Assembly (NCBI RefSeq): GCF_027942865.1
Contig: NC_134525.1
Location: forward strand, 371,501 to 435,500
Direction: 5' to 3'
Length of the DNA stretch: 64,000 nucleotides
DNA from: Odontesthes bonariensis
Taxonomy: Eukaryota > Chordata > Actinopteri > Atheriniformes > Atherinopsidae
Part shown: piece after piece, positions 22,867 through 33,152 of the stretch
Layout: each line of letters starts with the position of its first letter
Position numbering within the stretch: position 1 is the first letter of the stretch
Notes under the pieces: generated by a model
The model's database searches: none
Told to the model about the DNA's origin: nothing
What the model saw: only the letters and a program-made list of their open reading frames with translations
Program-made: the position numbers and the translations under genes

Positions 22867-23766
22867 AGGGATAGTTCGCGTCTTTTGACATGAAGCTGTA
22901 CGACATCCCATACTAGTAATATTATTTATGAACATTTTCCTACCGCCCGCTGCGTCCTGTGAGCTGAGTGACAGCCTCGTTTTGGGGGTGAAGTAAGTAG
23001 TCCGGCTAGTTGGCTGGGGCTTCACAAATAAAGCGTTTTGCTTCTGAAAAGAATATGCATTCAAAAGAGTGATACATTTGCATCACAAAATCGTATCTTC
23101 CGAAAAAGTTACACCTCACAATCGCTTGGCACTAGGAGTATCAATACGCGCCTGTTTCTCGGTGTTTACTGCTCGGAAAGCAACTGCTCCGTTGGCATTA
23201 CTGGGCGCTTCGAACCAGTGCACCACCATTTGTCGGTCACCCGTCTCTCACAGCTGCTGCTGTGGCTCCAGCTTCAGCTGGGACCACTTCTCTGTCCCTC
23301 CTCTCTCTCTCTGCCTGTTCTAACTCCATCTGGTGAAGTTCGGCATCTGTATATTCTGGTTCATAAAGATATCCCTTTAGCTCTGTGGTAAAAGGGATGT
23401 CTTCATCATCGGTGTCGTAGTCAGACATGATTACGTTAACTTTCCCAGCAGTAAACACCGAGAAACAGGCGCGTTTTGATACTCCTAGTGCCAAGCGATT
23501 GTGAGGTGTAACTTTTTCGGAAGATACGATTTTGTGATGCAAATGTATTACTCTTTTGAATGCATATTCTGAATGGATATTCTTTTCAGAAGCAAAATGC
23601 TTTATTTGTGAAGCCCCAGCCAACTAGCCGGACTACTTACTTCACCCCCAAAACGAGGCTGTCACTCTGCTCACAGGACGCAGCGGGGGGTAGGAAAATG
23701 TTCATAAATAATATTACTAGTATGGGATGTCGTACAGCTTCATGTCAAAAGACGCGAACTATCCCT
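22867..23766. mobile_element. Inner Kolobok/T2-like element, long inverted repeats
   Basis: A 900-bp element inserted in the left arm of the outer one, again between TTAA copies (22863-22866 and 23767-23770). Ends are AGGGATAGTTCGCGTC and its complement. The inverted arms are about 320 bp each, with a loop of about 250 bp carrying a minus-strand coding fragment. Confidence 0.85.
23237..23428 (-). pseudogene. Acidic N-terminus plus broken P2X7-like zinc domain in element loop
   Basis: The ATG at 23428 opens MSDYDTDDEDIPFTTELKGY, then a Glu/Arg-rich helix, stopping at 23237. Just beyond, one frame over, comes WWCTG...VMPTE (about 23228-23190). That resembles the WWC-x-C...PMPTE-x-x-CC segment of the cysteine-rich P2X7 C-terminal domain found in many fish transposon-associated proteins. 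Probably a small exon or shortened gene kept from an autonomous relative, now frameshifted. Confidence 0.5.
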
Positions 23767-24372
23767 TTAAGCCTCTTTTCTGAGTCGTCTGCAATGTTTC
23801 AGAACCCCCCTCACCGCTTTTTTGATGTTTACTGCTGTCTCCGGTATTTGCCTAATTTTGATTCTTCTCAACCTGCTTCAGAATGGCAAGTCATATGCAT
23901 GTCCAAAAAGGTCCGTAAAAGCACCATAAACGTCCGTTTTCAAAATCGAAAAGTTGCTTCTGTCGTGTTTTATTTGACATTTTGTACTGGATGTTCGTTG
24001 ATATTACTCCGCCACCGCTAAGAAAATAGTGCGAGCATGAACGAGCTGCCAAATAAAACACGACAGAAGCAACTTTTCGCAGCGAAATTTGATCTGGATT
24101 ACCAGTGCACACCAGTAACCACTCCGGTGAGTTGATGATTTTGGAAACGGACGTTTATGGTGCTTTTACGGACCTTTTAGGACATGCACCATGCTTGCCG
24201 TTCTGAAGCAGGTTGAGATGAATCAAAATTAGGCAAATACCGGAGACAGCAGTAAAATTAAAAAAAGCGGTGAGGGGGGTTCTAAAACATTGCAGACGAC
24301 TCAGAAATGAGTCTTAATGTTGAAAATACCGCAGTTCTCCTTTAAACACACAGTTTGTAGCCTCACATAGTG

Positions 24373-24588
24373 CAGTGTTTCCCCAACCCTTGTCCTCAAG
24401 GCACACTGCCCTGCATGTTTTCCATGTTTCCCTGCTCCAGCACACCTGATTCAAATAATTGAGTCAGGTCTTAAAGCTCTCCAGAATGCTGAGGACGACC
24501 CATTCATTTGAATCAGGTGTGCTGGAGCAGGGAAACATGGAAAACATGCAGGGCAGTGTGCCTTGAGGACCAGGGTTGGGAAACACTG
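24373..24588. mobile_element. Palindromic hAT-type MITE
   Basis: Near-perfect inverted arms of about 85 bp, with ends CAGTGTTTCC and GGAAACACTG. Flanking 8-bp direct repeats ACATAGTG and ACATAGGG differ by one base, as expected for a hAT target duplication. Confidence 0.85.
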
Positions 24589-24596
24589 ACATAGGG

Positions 24597-25236
24597 AACC
24601 ATTACATTTGAGGCATGTGTCTTTTTTCACTTCATTTTCTCCTTCCAGACACATTTTTCAAATCATCATATTTTGTGGGTTTTCTGGAAATCCATCAATT
24701 CGTACAGTAGCAGAAAGTATTCAAAGCCATTTTAGTGGTAATTTTTCATTATCTATCATTTCCTCTGATGCTCCAACACTCACTCATGCTGTGCGGTAAA
24801 TCTGTGTCACCAGGGCAAAGCGTATGAGAGCTGTAACTGTGTTTGTGTGTCTCTTTTCTCCCATGGGAGCTCTGATGGAGTTACACTCTCAGTCTCTAAA
24901 AGTTGCAGCATCAGATGTGAATTTCTGCTCCACTTTTGGTCCCACAGTTTATCCTCCCGCCTGTCCTGCACTCTCAGGAAATGATGTCTATCACATCTAT
25001 CACTTCTATTTCAATGATAGCTGAATTTAACATAATAAAAAGATTATATATGCTTTTTAAAGCATTAAAATTGTTCAGAACAACAACATTTTTATTTAAT
25101 TTATTTTGATTAACCTTTTCCACAATGATAGATCAATCTTTTATATCTTTTGTGTGTATTGTTTTTTGTTCTTATCTGACATTTGAGACTGTAATAAAGT
25201 TTATCATTATTATTAATTCAACACACAACTTCTCAC
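24597..25236. other. No gene recognised; AT-rich
   Basis: Nothing coding is recognisable. It ends in AATAAAGTTTATCATTATTA, a retroposon-like tail near 25193. Confidence 0.5.
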
Positions 25237-25321
25237 CTCCTTCCTCATGTGGGGGCACTGGGGCTGTTTTAGGAGCAGGTGGAGTTGGGGGCTGACTGGC
25301 TGCTGCTGCTGCACTTGACAT
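25237..25321 (-). CDS. Possible short Ala/Pro-rich first exon
   Basis: On the minus strand an ATG at 25321 opens MSSAAAAASQPPTPPAPK and ends in GGAG|GTGAGA at 25237, a strong donor. GC-rich C-tracts near 25590-25625 are like those around hAT 5' ends. It may be the first exon of a DNA-transposon gene; no continuation was found. Confidence 0.25.
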
Positions 25322-26141
25322 ATCTATTCGGAACGAGGCATCATTTTGACAGGGGAGGTCAACGGATTAAATATGAACTGCTTGCTAAACGTTTGACTGC
25401 ATTAATTATTTAACTAAAACAACAGTGGAATGTAAAAATCCAGTTTTTTTTCAGAAATATGAGCTTAATGTTCTAAAGTTATTGTTACCAGTACATTGTA
25501 AATAGAATATATTTGTGATTATAAATTAGTTAATAACTTAGTGTCTTATTATTTTTGTCAGTGTTGTAATCGATCATTGGCCCCTAGACTTCTCGCCCCC
25601 CCTCGGTTTTCAGCCGCCCCCCCCTCTGTACTGAGCTGGAGCCGGGACTGACTCTGGGACCTGTCGTAGACCCCTGCCTCTATGCTCCTGGGTCTGTTCT
25701 GGTGCTGCTATGATCTGAGCCTCTGTGCCGTCCTTCAGGTTGGACTTTTCTGACCACTGATGCTAAGGGTCAGAAAGTGTCCAGGGGTCTACAGACCTCT
25801 AACAGAAACCAGAGAGACCCCGCCCAAGGTGTTGGTGGGCCGGGACATGCTGATAACAAATGGGTTACCGGACCAAGACTTACTTGGAGAAGGACAGAAA
25901 ATAAAGAGTTGAAGTGCTACTGGTGGGAAATCTGGAGAAATAGAGGCCAACATTTAGATATCCTTCTTATCCGATACAAAGCACTTTGGTACACCGTAAG
26001 GATTGTCTGTAAAGGGCTGTAGAAATAAAGTACATTTACATTTTATCCGATAAAAAGCACAAGGCTGACGGCAGTCACAAGATTAAACAGGTGTGTTGGT
26101 TTATACTGTGCAATAAGTTAGTTACAGAGTAATGAACTGAC
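25322..26141. other. Spacer with retroposon-like tail, no gene
   Basis: No exon seen. The stretch 25915-26040 contains AAAGGGCTGTAGAAATAAAG, the form of a LINE or SINE 3' tail. Confidence 0.4.
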
Positions 26142-26305
26142 GTCAGAGTTTCCAGTTTACAGTGTGGACTCCACACAGCTGCTGCACTCCTGAGTCCTGC
26201 AGGTCATTCCGACTCAGGTCCAGGTGTCTCAGGTGGGAGGGGTTGGACATCAGAGCCGAGACCAGAGGAGCACAGCTGATCTCTGAACACCCGCAGGAGT
26301 CCAGT
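26142..26305 (-). pseudogene. Third LRR exon of the NLR gene, frameshifted
   Basis: The acceptor CCTCAG is intact and the exon starts [20 protein letters not shown], close to the unit A-C exons. Compared with them it lacks 10 bp (TTTCCTGGGG) after CAGCTGTGTGG, giving 164 instead of 174 bp and a frame change. The donor is weakened to CTGAC|GTCAG. A transcript including it would lose frame for anything downstream unless the exon is skipped. Confidence 0.75.
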
Positions 26306-26514
26306 CTGAGGAAAAACCCAACAGCTTTTAAATCTTTCATTATGAGGAGAAAGCTTTCTATGAATAACTGCATCAACAGGACGCCAGCACATTGAGTTGT
26401 TGAGTTATTCTCCCTGAGCTCTGAGCCGATGTGTTGCTCATCATTACAAACATAGCCCTCACATGTTTATTCAGCATTAAGTTTGTTTTACCTCAACGTC
26501 TGGAGTTCAAGAGC

Positions 26515-27350
26515 AACTCTAACCCAACCCTAACCCAACCAACAGCAACCCTAACCCAACCAACAGCAACCCTAACCCAACCCTAACCCAACCAACAGCA
26601 ACCCTAACCCAACCAACAGCAACCATAACCCAACCCTAACCCAACCAACAGCAACCCTAACCCAACCAACAGCAACCCTAACCCAACCAACAGCAACTCT
26701 AACCCAATCGTAACCCAACCAACAGCAACCCTAACCCAACCAACAGCAACTCTAACCCAACTCTAACCCAACTCTAACCCAACCAACAACAACTCTAACC
26801 CAACCCTAACCCAACCAACAGCAACCCTAACCCGATCCCTAACCCAACCAACCAACAGCAACTCTAACCCAACTCTAACCCAACTCTAACCCAACCAACA
26901 GCAACTCTAACCCAACCGTAACCCAACCAACAGCAACTCTAACCCAACCGTAACCCAACCAACAGCAACTCTAACCCAACCCTAACCCAACCAACAGCAA
27001 CTCTAACCCAACCGTAACCCAACCAACAGCAACTCTAACCCAACTCTAATCCAACCAACAGCAACCCTAACCCAACTCTAATCCAACCAACAGCAACCCT
27101 AACCCAACTCTAACCCAACCAACAGCAACCCTAACCCAACTCTAATCCAACCAACAGCAACCCTAACCCAACCCTAACCCAACCAACAGCAACTGTAACC
27201 CAACTCTAACCCAACCAACCCAACTCTAACCCAACCCTAACCCAACTCTAACCCAAACAGCAACTCTAATCCAACCCATAACCCAACCAACAGCAACTCT
27301 AACCCAACTCTAACCCAACCAACAGCAACCCTAACCCAACTCAAACCCAA
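26515..27350. repeat. Telomere-like intronic array, block 1
   Basis: About 840 bp of CCCTAACCCAACC and AACAGCAA modules in irregular order, mixing CTCTAACCC and CCCTAACCC. It fills the intron between two LRR exons, so it is an interstitial degenerate telomere-like repeat. Confidence 0.9.
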
Positions 27351-27361
27351 GTTTGTTTTAC

Positions 27362-27535
27362 CTCAACGTCTGGAGTTCACAGCTGGGAAGCTGCATGTAA
27401 TCAGTGATGGTCGTCACTCCTGAATCCTGCAGAAAGTTCTGACTCAGGTCCAGATGTCTCAGGTGGGAAGGGTTGGAGGTGAGAGCTGAGGCCAGAGAAG
27501 CACAGCCCTCAGCAGAGATCTGACAGTCCGTCAGC
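27362..27535 (-). CDS. NLR gene, LRR exon 2
   Basis: A 174-bp exon between CTGCAG| and |GTAAAAC encoding [31 protein letters not shown] and LQDSGVTTI. Phases match the exon at 27610-27786 and the exon after it. Confidence 0.85.
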
Positions 27536-27609
27536 CTGCAGAGAAAGGACAGCTTCATGAGTCACCGACGAGCCTCGTCTGAGAGTCGGAGAGGGGAATG
27601 CTGCTGTAC

Positions 27610-27786
27610 CTCAGAGTCTGCAGTCCACATTGTGGACTCCTCAGTCCCGCTGCCAGATGTTCCACTCCTGAGTCCTTCAGATGAGTGTTCCAGCTGAGGT
27701 CCAGCTCTCTGAGGTGGGAGGGCTCAGACTGCAGCGCTGACTGCAGAACCTCACAGTCCGTCTCTGAGAGTCCACACCCACAGAGC
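27610..27786 (-). CDS. NLR gene, LRR exon 1
   Basis: A 177-bp exon between CTCCCAG| and |GTACAGC encoding LCGCGLSETDCEVLQSAL, SHLRELDLSWN and LKDSGVEHLAAGL. The first base completes the CG left by the NACHT exon (28767), giving ...KKAR-LCGCGLSE, a usual NACHT-to-LRR junction in fish NLRs. Confidence 0.88.
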
Positions 27787-27844
27787 CTGGGAGCAACCAT
27801 TCAGCAGGACAGATCAATGAATCAGTGCATTTATAAGGACATGA

Positions 27845-28720
27845 CGTGTCAACCAACAGCAACTCTAACCCAAACAACAGCAACCCTAAACCAACTCTAA
27901 CCCAACCCTAACCCAACCAACAGCAACCCTAAACCAACTCTAACCCAACCCTAACCCGACCAACAGCAACTCTAACCCAACTCTAACCCAACCAACAGCA
28001 ACTCTAATCAAACCCATAACCCAACCAACAGCAACCCTAACCCAACCAACAGCAACTCTAACCCAAACAACAGCAACCCTAAACCAACTCTAACCCAACC
28101 CTAACCCAACCAACAGCAACCCTAACCCAACTCTAACCCAACCAACTCAACTCTAACCCAACTCAAACCCAACTCTAACCCAACCAACAGCAACTCTAAT
28201 CCAACCCATAACCCAACCAACAGCAACCCTAACCCAACCCTAACCCAACCAACAGCAACCCTAACCCAACTCCAACTCTAACCCAACTCTAACCCAACTC
28301 TAACCCAACCAGCAACTCTAATCCAACCCATAACCCAACCAACAGCAACCCTAACCCAACTCTAACCCAACCAACAGCAACTCTAATCCAACCCATAACC
28401 CAACCAACAGCAACCCTAACCCAACTCTAACCCAACCAACAGCAACTCTAACCCAACCCTAACCCAACAAACAGCAACTCTAACCCAACTCTAACCCAAC
28501 CAACAGCAACTCTAACCCAACCCTAACCCAACTCTAACCCAACCAACAGCAACTCTAACCCAACCCTAACCCAACTCCAACTCTAACCCAACTCTAACCC
28601 AAACCAACCCAACCCTAACCCAACCAACAGCAACCCTAACCCAACTCTAACCCAACTCTAACCCAACCAACAGCAACTCTAACCCAACTCTAACCCAACC
28701 CTAACCCAACCCAACTGGAT
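27845..28720. repeat. Telomere-like intronic array, block 2
   Basis: A second 875-bp array of the same CCCTAACCC/AACCAACAGCAA modules, filling the intron between the NACHT exon and LRR exon 1. Confidence 0.9.
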
Positions 28721-28766
28721 CAACCCATGTGAATCTTTCAAACCTAATGCTTCCACATCAACTCAC

Positions 28767-30594
28767 CGAGCCTTTTTGCAGTTCCTCACAGCTGGAATCA
28801 GCCTGCGTCGTCCTTCCAGTGTGGTTCTGTACTCCTTCAGGTCCAACTCCTCCAGAACCTCCTCTGACATCTGCAGCATGTAGGCCAGAGCTGAGCAGTG
28901 GATCTCGGAGAGTTTCTTCCCCGAGACGTTCTCCGACTTCAGGAACTCTTGGATGTCCTGATGAACAGAGAGGTGGTTCATCTCCATCAGACAGTGGAAG
29001 ATGTTGATGCTTCTGTCAGGGGAGATGTCATCACTGTTCATCTCCTTCAGGTTGTTGATGATCATCTGGGTGGTTCCTGGACTGTTCTGTGTCCGACCCA
29101 GCAGGCCTGCTAAGAGTCTCTGGTTGGACTTCACAGAGAGGCCATGAAGGAAGCGGACAAACAGGTCCAGGTGGCCATTTTTACTTTTAAGTGATGTTTC
29201 CACAGCTGCTTTCAGGAATATGTCCATGGATGGGTAATTGCAAGAATTGCTATCGTTCAGGAAGTAGTAGCCGTGGCTGTACACCCACTCCTCCCCCTGG
29301 AAGCTCTCCAGAACCTCCTTCTTCCTGTTGGTGTAGCAGTGCATCATGTAGACTGCAGCCAGAAACTCCTGAACACTCAGATGAACAAAGCAGTAAACTG
29401 GTTTCTGGAAGATCTCACACTCTCTTTTGAAGATCTCTGTACAAACTCCTGAATACAGCGATGCCTCTGGGACATCCAGCCCACACTGCTCCAGGTCCTC
29501 CTGGTAGAACATGATGTTTCCTTTCTCCAGATGTTCAAACGCCAGCCTCCCCAGCTTCAGGAGAACGTCCCCGTCAGCCTCCGTCAGCCCCTGTGGACCC
29601 GCCTCAGGTCCCTGGTGGTACTTGTTCTGCTTCCTCTGTGTCTGAACCAGCAGGAAGTGGGAGTACATGTCGGTGGTGGTCTTGGGCAGCTCTGCTCTCT
29701 GCTCGGGGGTCAACATGTGCTCCAGAACTGTAGCAGTGATCCAGCAGAAGACTGGGATTCCACACATGATGTGGAGGCTCCTGGATGCCTGGATGTGGGA
29801 GCTGATCCTGCTGGCCTGCTCCTCATGTCTGAACCTCCTCCTGAAGTACTCCTCCTTCTGGGCATCGCTGAAGCCTCGTACTTCTGTTACCCTGGCGACA
29901 CACGCAGGAGGGATCTGATTGGCCGCTGCGGGCCGTGTGGTTATCCAGAGGCGAGCCGAGGGAAGCAGGTTCCCCCTGATGAGGTTTGTCAGCAGCACGC
30001 TGACTGATGACTTCTGGGTGAGCTCAGACACAACCTGACAGCTGAACTCCAGAGACAGTCTGCTTTCATCCAGGCCGTCCAGGATGAACAGAAGTGTGCA
30101 GCCGGCCAGCTGCTCTGCTGGGAGCTGCTGTAATGCTGGATGGAAAACATGGAGCAGCGTGAGAAGACTGTGCTGCTCCTCTCTGATCAGGTTCAGCTCC
30201 CTGAAGGAAAGCAGAATCACCACACTGACATCCTGGTTCTCCAGGCCCTCGGCCCAGTCCAGAGTGAACTTCAGCACTGAGAAGGTTTTTCCAACTCCAG
30301 CGACGCCGTTGGTCAGAACCACTCTGATGGCCCCCTGCTGCCCAGGTAAGGCTTTAAAGATGTCCTGGCACCTGATGGGAGAGTCCTGGAGGCTCCTGGA
30401 GGCCGTCTCCAGCTGCCAAACCTCATGTTGGGTATTAACCTCTTCACTCTGCCCCTCTGTGATGTAGAGCTCAGTGTAGATCCTGCTGAGGAGGGCTCCA
30501 CCTCCTGCTCCATCAGTTCCTTCAGTCACATGTTCACATCTCCTCCTCAGACTCATCTTATGTTCATCTAAAACCTCCTGCAGACCAACATCCA
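28767..30594 (-). CDS. NLR gene, FISNA-NACHT exon
   Basis: A single 1828-bp exon, open throughout, from TTTCAG| (30596-30595) to CTCG|GTGAGT (28767/28766). Order: FISNA region ([11 protein letters not shown]...[12 protein letters not shown], about residues 1-70); NACHT ATPase with Walker A GVAGVGKT (about 98-104), Walker [11 protein letters not shown] (about 168-177) and a TTRPAA sensor (about 219); then winged-helix and NACHT-associated helices to the LRR junction. Such proteins are cytosolic pattern sensors that oligomerise on ATP binding. No in-frame start codon is needed, since the exon is internal and its first bases TG complete the G left by the RING exon. All key ATPase residues are present. 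Confidence 0.93.
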
Positions 30595-30682
30595 CTGAAA
30601 GAGAAGGAGGTGAAATAAAAGTCAGAGAGAGCTTTCATTAACCGTAGAAGTAGTGAAATAAGCTGAATGGAACTTATGTTCA

Positions 30683-30897
30683 AAGCTAACATTACAGCTA
30701 ACATCAAAGCTAACATTACAACTAACATTACAGCTAACATTACAGCTAACATCAAAGCTAACATTACAGCTAACATCAAAGCTAACACTACAGCTAACAT
30801 CAAAGCTAACATTACAGCTAACATCAAAGCTAATATCAAAGCTAAAATTACAGCCAACATCAAAGCTAACATTACAGCTAACATCAAAGCTAACAAT
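30683..30897. repeat. 12-bp minisatellite, block 1
   Basis: Tandem GCTAACATCAAA and GCTAACATTACA units in the intron between RING and NACHT exons. Open frames of ANITANIK type come from the stop-free 12-mer. Confidence 0.9.
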
Positions 30898-30914
30898 AAG
30901 CTACATAGAAGGAA

Positions 30915-31050
30915 ACATCATCTTATGTTCATCTAAAACCTCCTGCAGACCAACATCCGCTGAAAGTGAAGGAGGTTAAATAAAAGTCAGCTTTCATTAA
31001 CTGTAGAAGTAGTACAGCAGTGAAATAAGCTGAATGGAACTTATGTTTCT
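30915..31050 (-). repeat. Duplicate of NACHT exon start and intron flank, copy 2
   Basis: Repeats the first 50 or so bases of the NACHT exon with its acceptor (ACTTTCAG|CGGATGTTGG) and about 80 bp of intron. A third copy is at 31505-31640. Confidence 0.85.
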
Positions 31051-31086
31051 GCATTTAGTAGAAGCTTTTATCCAAATGAGGGTATA

Positions 31087-31480
31087 ACATTACAGCTAAC
31101 ATCAAAGCTAACATTACAGCTAACATCAAAGCTAACAATAAGCTAACATCAAAGCTAACATTACAGCCAACATCAAAGCTAAGACTACAGCTAACATCAA
31201 AGCTAACATTACAACTAACATCAAAGCTAACACTACAGCTAACATCAAAGCTAACACTACAGCTAACATCAAAGCTAACATTACAGCTAACATTATAGCT
31301 AACATCAAAGCTAACATCAAAGCTAACAAAAAGCTAACATTACAGCTAACAATAAGTTAACATCAAAGCTAACAATAAGCTAACATCAAAGCTAACATTA
31401 CACCTAACATCAAAGCTAACACTACAGCTAACATCAAAGCTAACATTACAGCTAACATCAAAGCTAACATTACAGCTGAC
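31087..31480. repeat. 12-bp minisatellite, block 2
   Basis: Second array of GCTAACATCAAA/GCTAACATTACA units, between the second and third copies of the duplicated NACHT exon start. Confidence 0.9.
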
Positions 31481-31504
31481 AATAAGCTACATAGAAGGAA
31501 ACCT

Positions 31505-31640
31505 CATCTTATGTTCATCTAAAACCTCCTGCAGACAAACATCCGCTGAAAGTGAAGGAGGTTAAATAAAAGTCAGCTTTCATTAACCATAGAAGTAGTG
31601 CAGCAGTGAAATAAGCTGAATGGAACTTTGATCTGTGTAA
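31505..31640 (-). repeat. Duplicate of NACHT exon start and intron flank, copy 3
   Basis: Third copy of the acceptor plus first exon codons ([13 protein letters not shown]-type), lying just downstream of the RING exon on the minus strand. Confidence 0.85.
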
Positions 31641-31655
31641 AGAAGCCAAACTAAC

Positions 31656-31876
31656 CGAGCTGTGTTCCTTCTCCACACCGGGGACAGGAGGAGCCTCCTG
31701 GGGAAGCAGACTGGTCCCAGTATGAGCCTCCTGGGGAAGCAGACTGGTCCCAGTATGAGGTGATGCACTGTCTGCAGAACCGGTGTCCACAGCTAGCAGA
31801 GACCGGATCCTTCAGGACGTCCTGACACAGAGCACAGCAGGACAGCTGCTCCTCCAAAACACTCCCCTTCCTCCCT
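31656..31876 (-). CDS. NLR gene, RING-finger exon
   Basis: A 221-bp exon between CCACAG| and CTCG|GTTAGT. It encodes a C3HC4 RING: CALC, then C-G-H, C-x2-C and CPRC. The segment [11 protein letters not shown] occurs twice in a row between the third and fourth zinc-ligand pairs. Many fish NLRs carry such a RING ahead of FISNA-NACHT, presumably giving ubiquitin-ligase or docking activity. Phases fit both neighbours: AA|A upstream and G|TG downstream. Confidence 0.85.
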
Positions 31877-31892
31877 CTGTGGACACATCAAA

Positions 31893-31995
31893 TAACATAA
31901 CATGACATGACATGACATGACATGACATGACATGTTATGTCTTGTTATGTTATGTGTTGTCATGTTATGTGTTGTCATGTTATGTCATGTTATGG
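31893..31995. repeat. (CATGA)n simple repeat
   Basis: Tandem CATGA, then GTTATGTGTTGTCAT variants, directly upstream of the RING exon acceptor in transcript orientation. Confidence 0.85.
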
Positions 31996-32181
31996 TAGCT
32001 GCTGTACGGTGTCCTGTCCTAGGAATTTCAGTGCCCAGTCCGACTCTGTTGTTCTTTGCATCTGACAATAAAAGACTTGAACTTGAAACTGAGCTGGATC
32101 GATCTGTTCTGATCAGTTCTGACTGAGATGCTGAAACAAGACATGTTTCCTGTTCATTTAAACTCATTTACAGTCTCTTAC

Positions 32182-32286
32182 TTTGTGTCTGAAGGCCCAG
32201 GATCATTACAGAAGGTGAAAGGAAGACCTTTGGACATGTCACTCTTCATTGATAGACAGCTGGATGCTGAAGACTCTGCTCTCTGC
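32182..32286 (-). CDS. NLR gene, second coding exon (linker)
   Basis: A 105-bp exon between TTCACAG| and |GTAAGAG reading QRAESSASSCLSMKSDMSKG and on to CNDPGPSDT. The Ser-rich ...CLSMKSDMSKGLP motif is characteristic of the N-terminal linker of fish NLRC3-like proteins. Phases join the start exon and the RING exon. Confidence 0.82.
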
Positions 32287-32950
32287 CTGTGAACACAAAA
32301 CGTGGCGTTTTCCCCTCTTTCCAAATGCACAAAACAGATTTCAGTTAAAAGTTTTCCCCAAATCTTTGCTGAAATGAATCATATCAATTGATCCATGAGT
32401 CAACGGTTTGGAACTTTAAAAGAGTTCAAACTTCTTCTGGCTCTTTAGGGGATAAATTCATTTTGTTTTGGGTTTTTAATTTAATAAATAAATGTAGTTT
32501 ATTGAGCCAGCCCATTGCTTCTGTCACTTAAACTCAAGTTGGAGGAGATTACAGGTGAGTGTGAGTAGCTGCCTGATTATTAAGTTTGAGGTTTTTATTA
32601 GAAAATACGACTCTGGAGGCAGAGTTTTATCTGAATAAAAGTGTTGTTTAGTTCTCATATGAGTCACACAATGCTTGTCTGTATTTATTTAGATTTAAAT
32701 GAGAATATTAAAGAGTCTGGGGTCAGGGTTAGTCAGGGTAGAGGCATAGTTATCTTCTTTAGTCTGAATAACAACATGATGTTGGTTTGAATCTGTACCA
32801 AAGAATCAGAAGTTCAGGTCATATCTGATGGGAAACACATGAAACACTGGGAGAAATACTTAAATAAGAACAACTGTGTTGGTTTTTCCAGGGGAAATGG
32901 ATCCACTCCTGCTGCCACCTTTCATTTGTACCATTTCTAAGGATCCATAC
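32287..32950. other. NLR intron, no repeat recognised
   Basis: Intron between the first two coding exons. AT-rich, with no exon or transposon recognised. Confidence 0.6.
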
Positions 32951-33037
32951 CTGGAGTCTGGATAATCTCCGATGGACTCGTCGTCCTTCAGAGACTCTGC
33001 CGCGGACATCTCTGCTTCCAAACTGATCTCCTTCAGT
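32951..33037 (-). CDS. NLR gene, start exon
   Basis: The minus-strand exon begins after TTCACAG at 33038, has the ATG at 33009, and reads MSAAESLKDDESIGDYPDS up to CCAG|GTATGG at 32951. The AG left over pairs with the next exon's G to give Arg. The acceptor upstream of the ATG implies at least one further non-coding 5' exon. No pyrin or death-fold domain is encoded here, so the N-terminus is a short acidic leader before the linker and RING. Confidence 0.75.
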
Positions 33038-33152
33038 CTGTGAAGTGAAATGTGCAGAAGTTATTCTGTTACACCAAACACAGCAGGTAGAACGTTACTC
33101 AAACCACAAGCTGCTTCAGCTCATTGAGGTCTGCAGCATTGCTTTACGGGCT

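Larger units (their letters stand above)
22839..24341. mobile_element. Outer Kolobok/T2-like element with TTAA target duplication
   Basis: Both ends read TTAA|AGGAGAACTGCGGTAT as inverted copies (22835 on plus, 24345 on minus), followed by longer subterminal inverted repeats (GAGTCGTCTGCAATG and complement). The TTAA duplication with AGGRR-like ends fits Kolobok elements and Xenopus T2-type MITEs. About 600 bp long without its insert. It contains another internal inverted pair around CGACAGAAGCAACTTTTC (23940-24080). Confidence 0.8.

Noticed and set aside
30667-31329. ANITANIK / MLALMLAV open frames as membrane proteins
   Set aside because: Both come from the 12-bp GCTAACATYAMA array in an intron.
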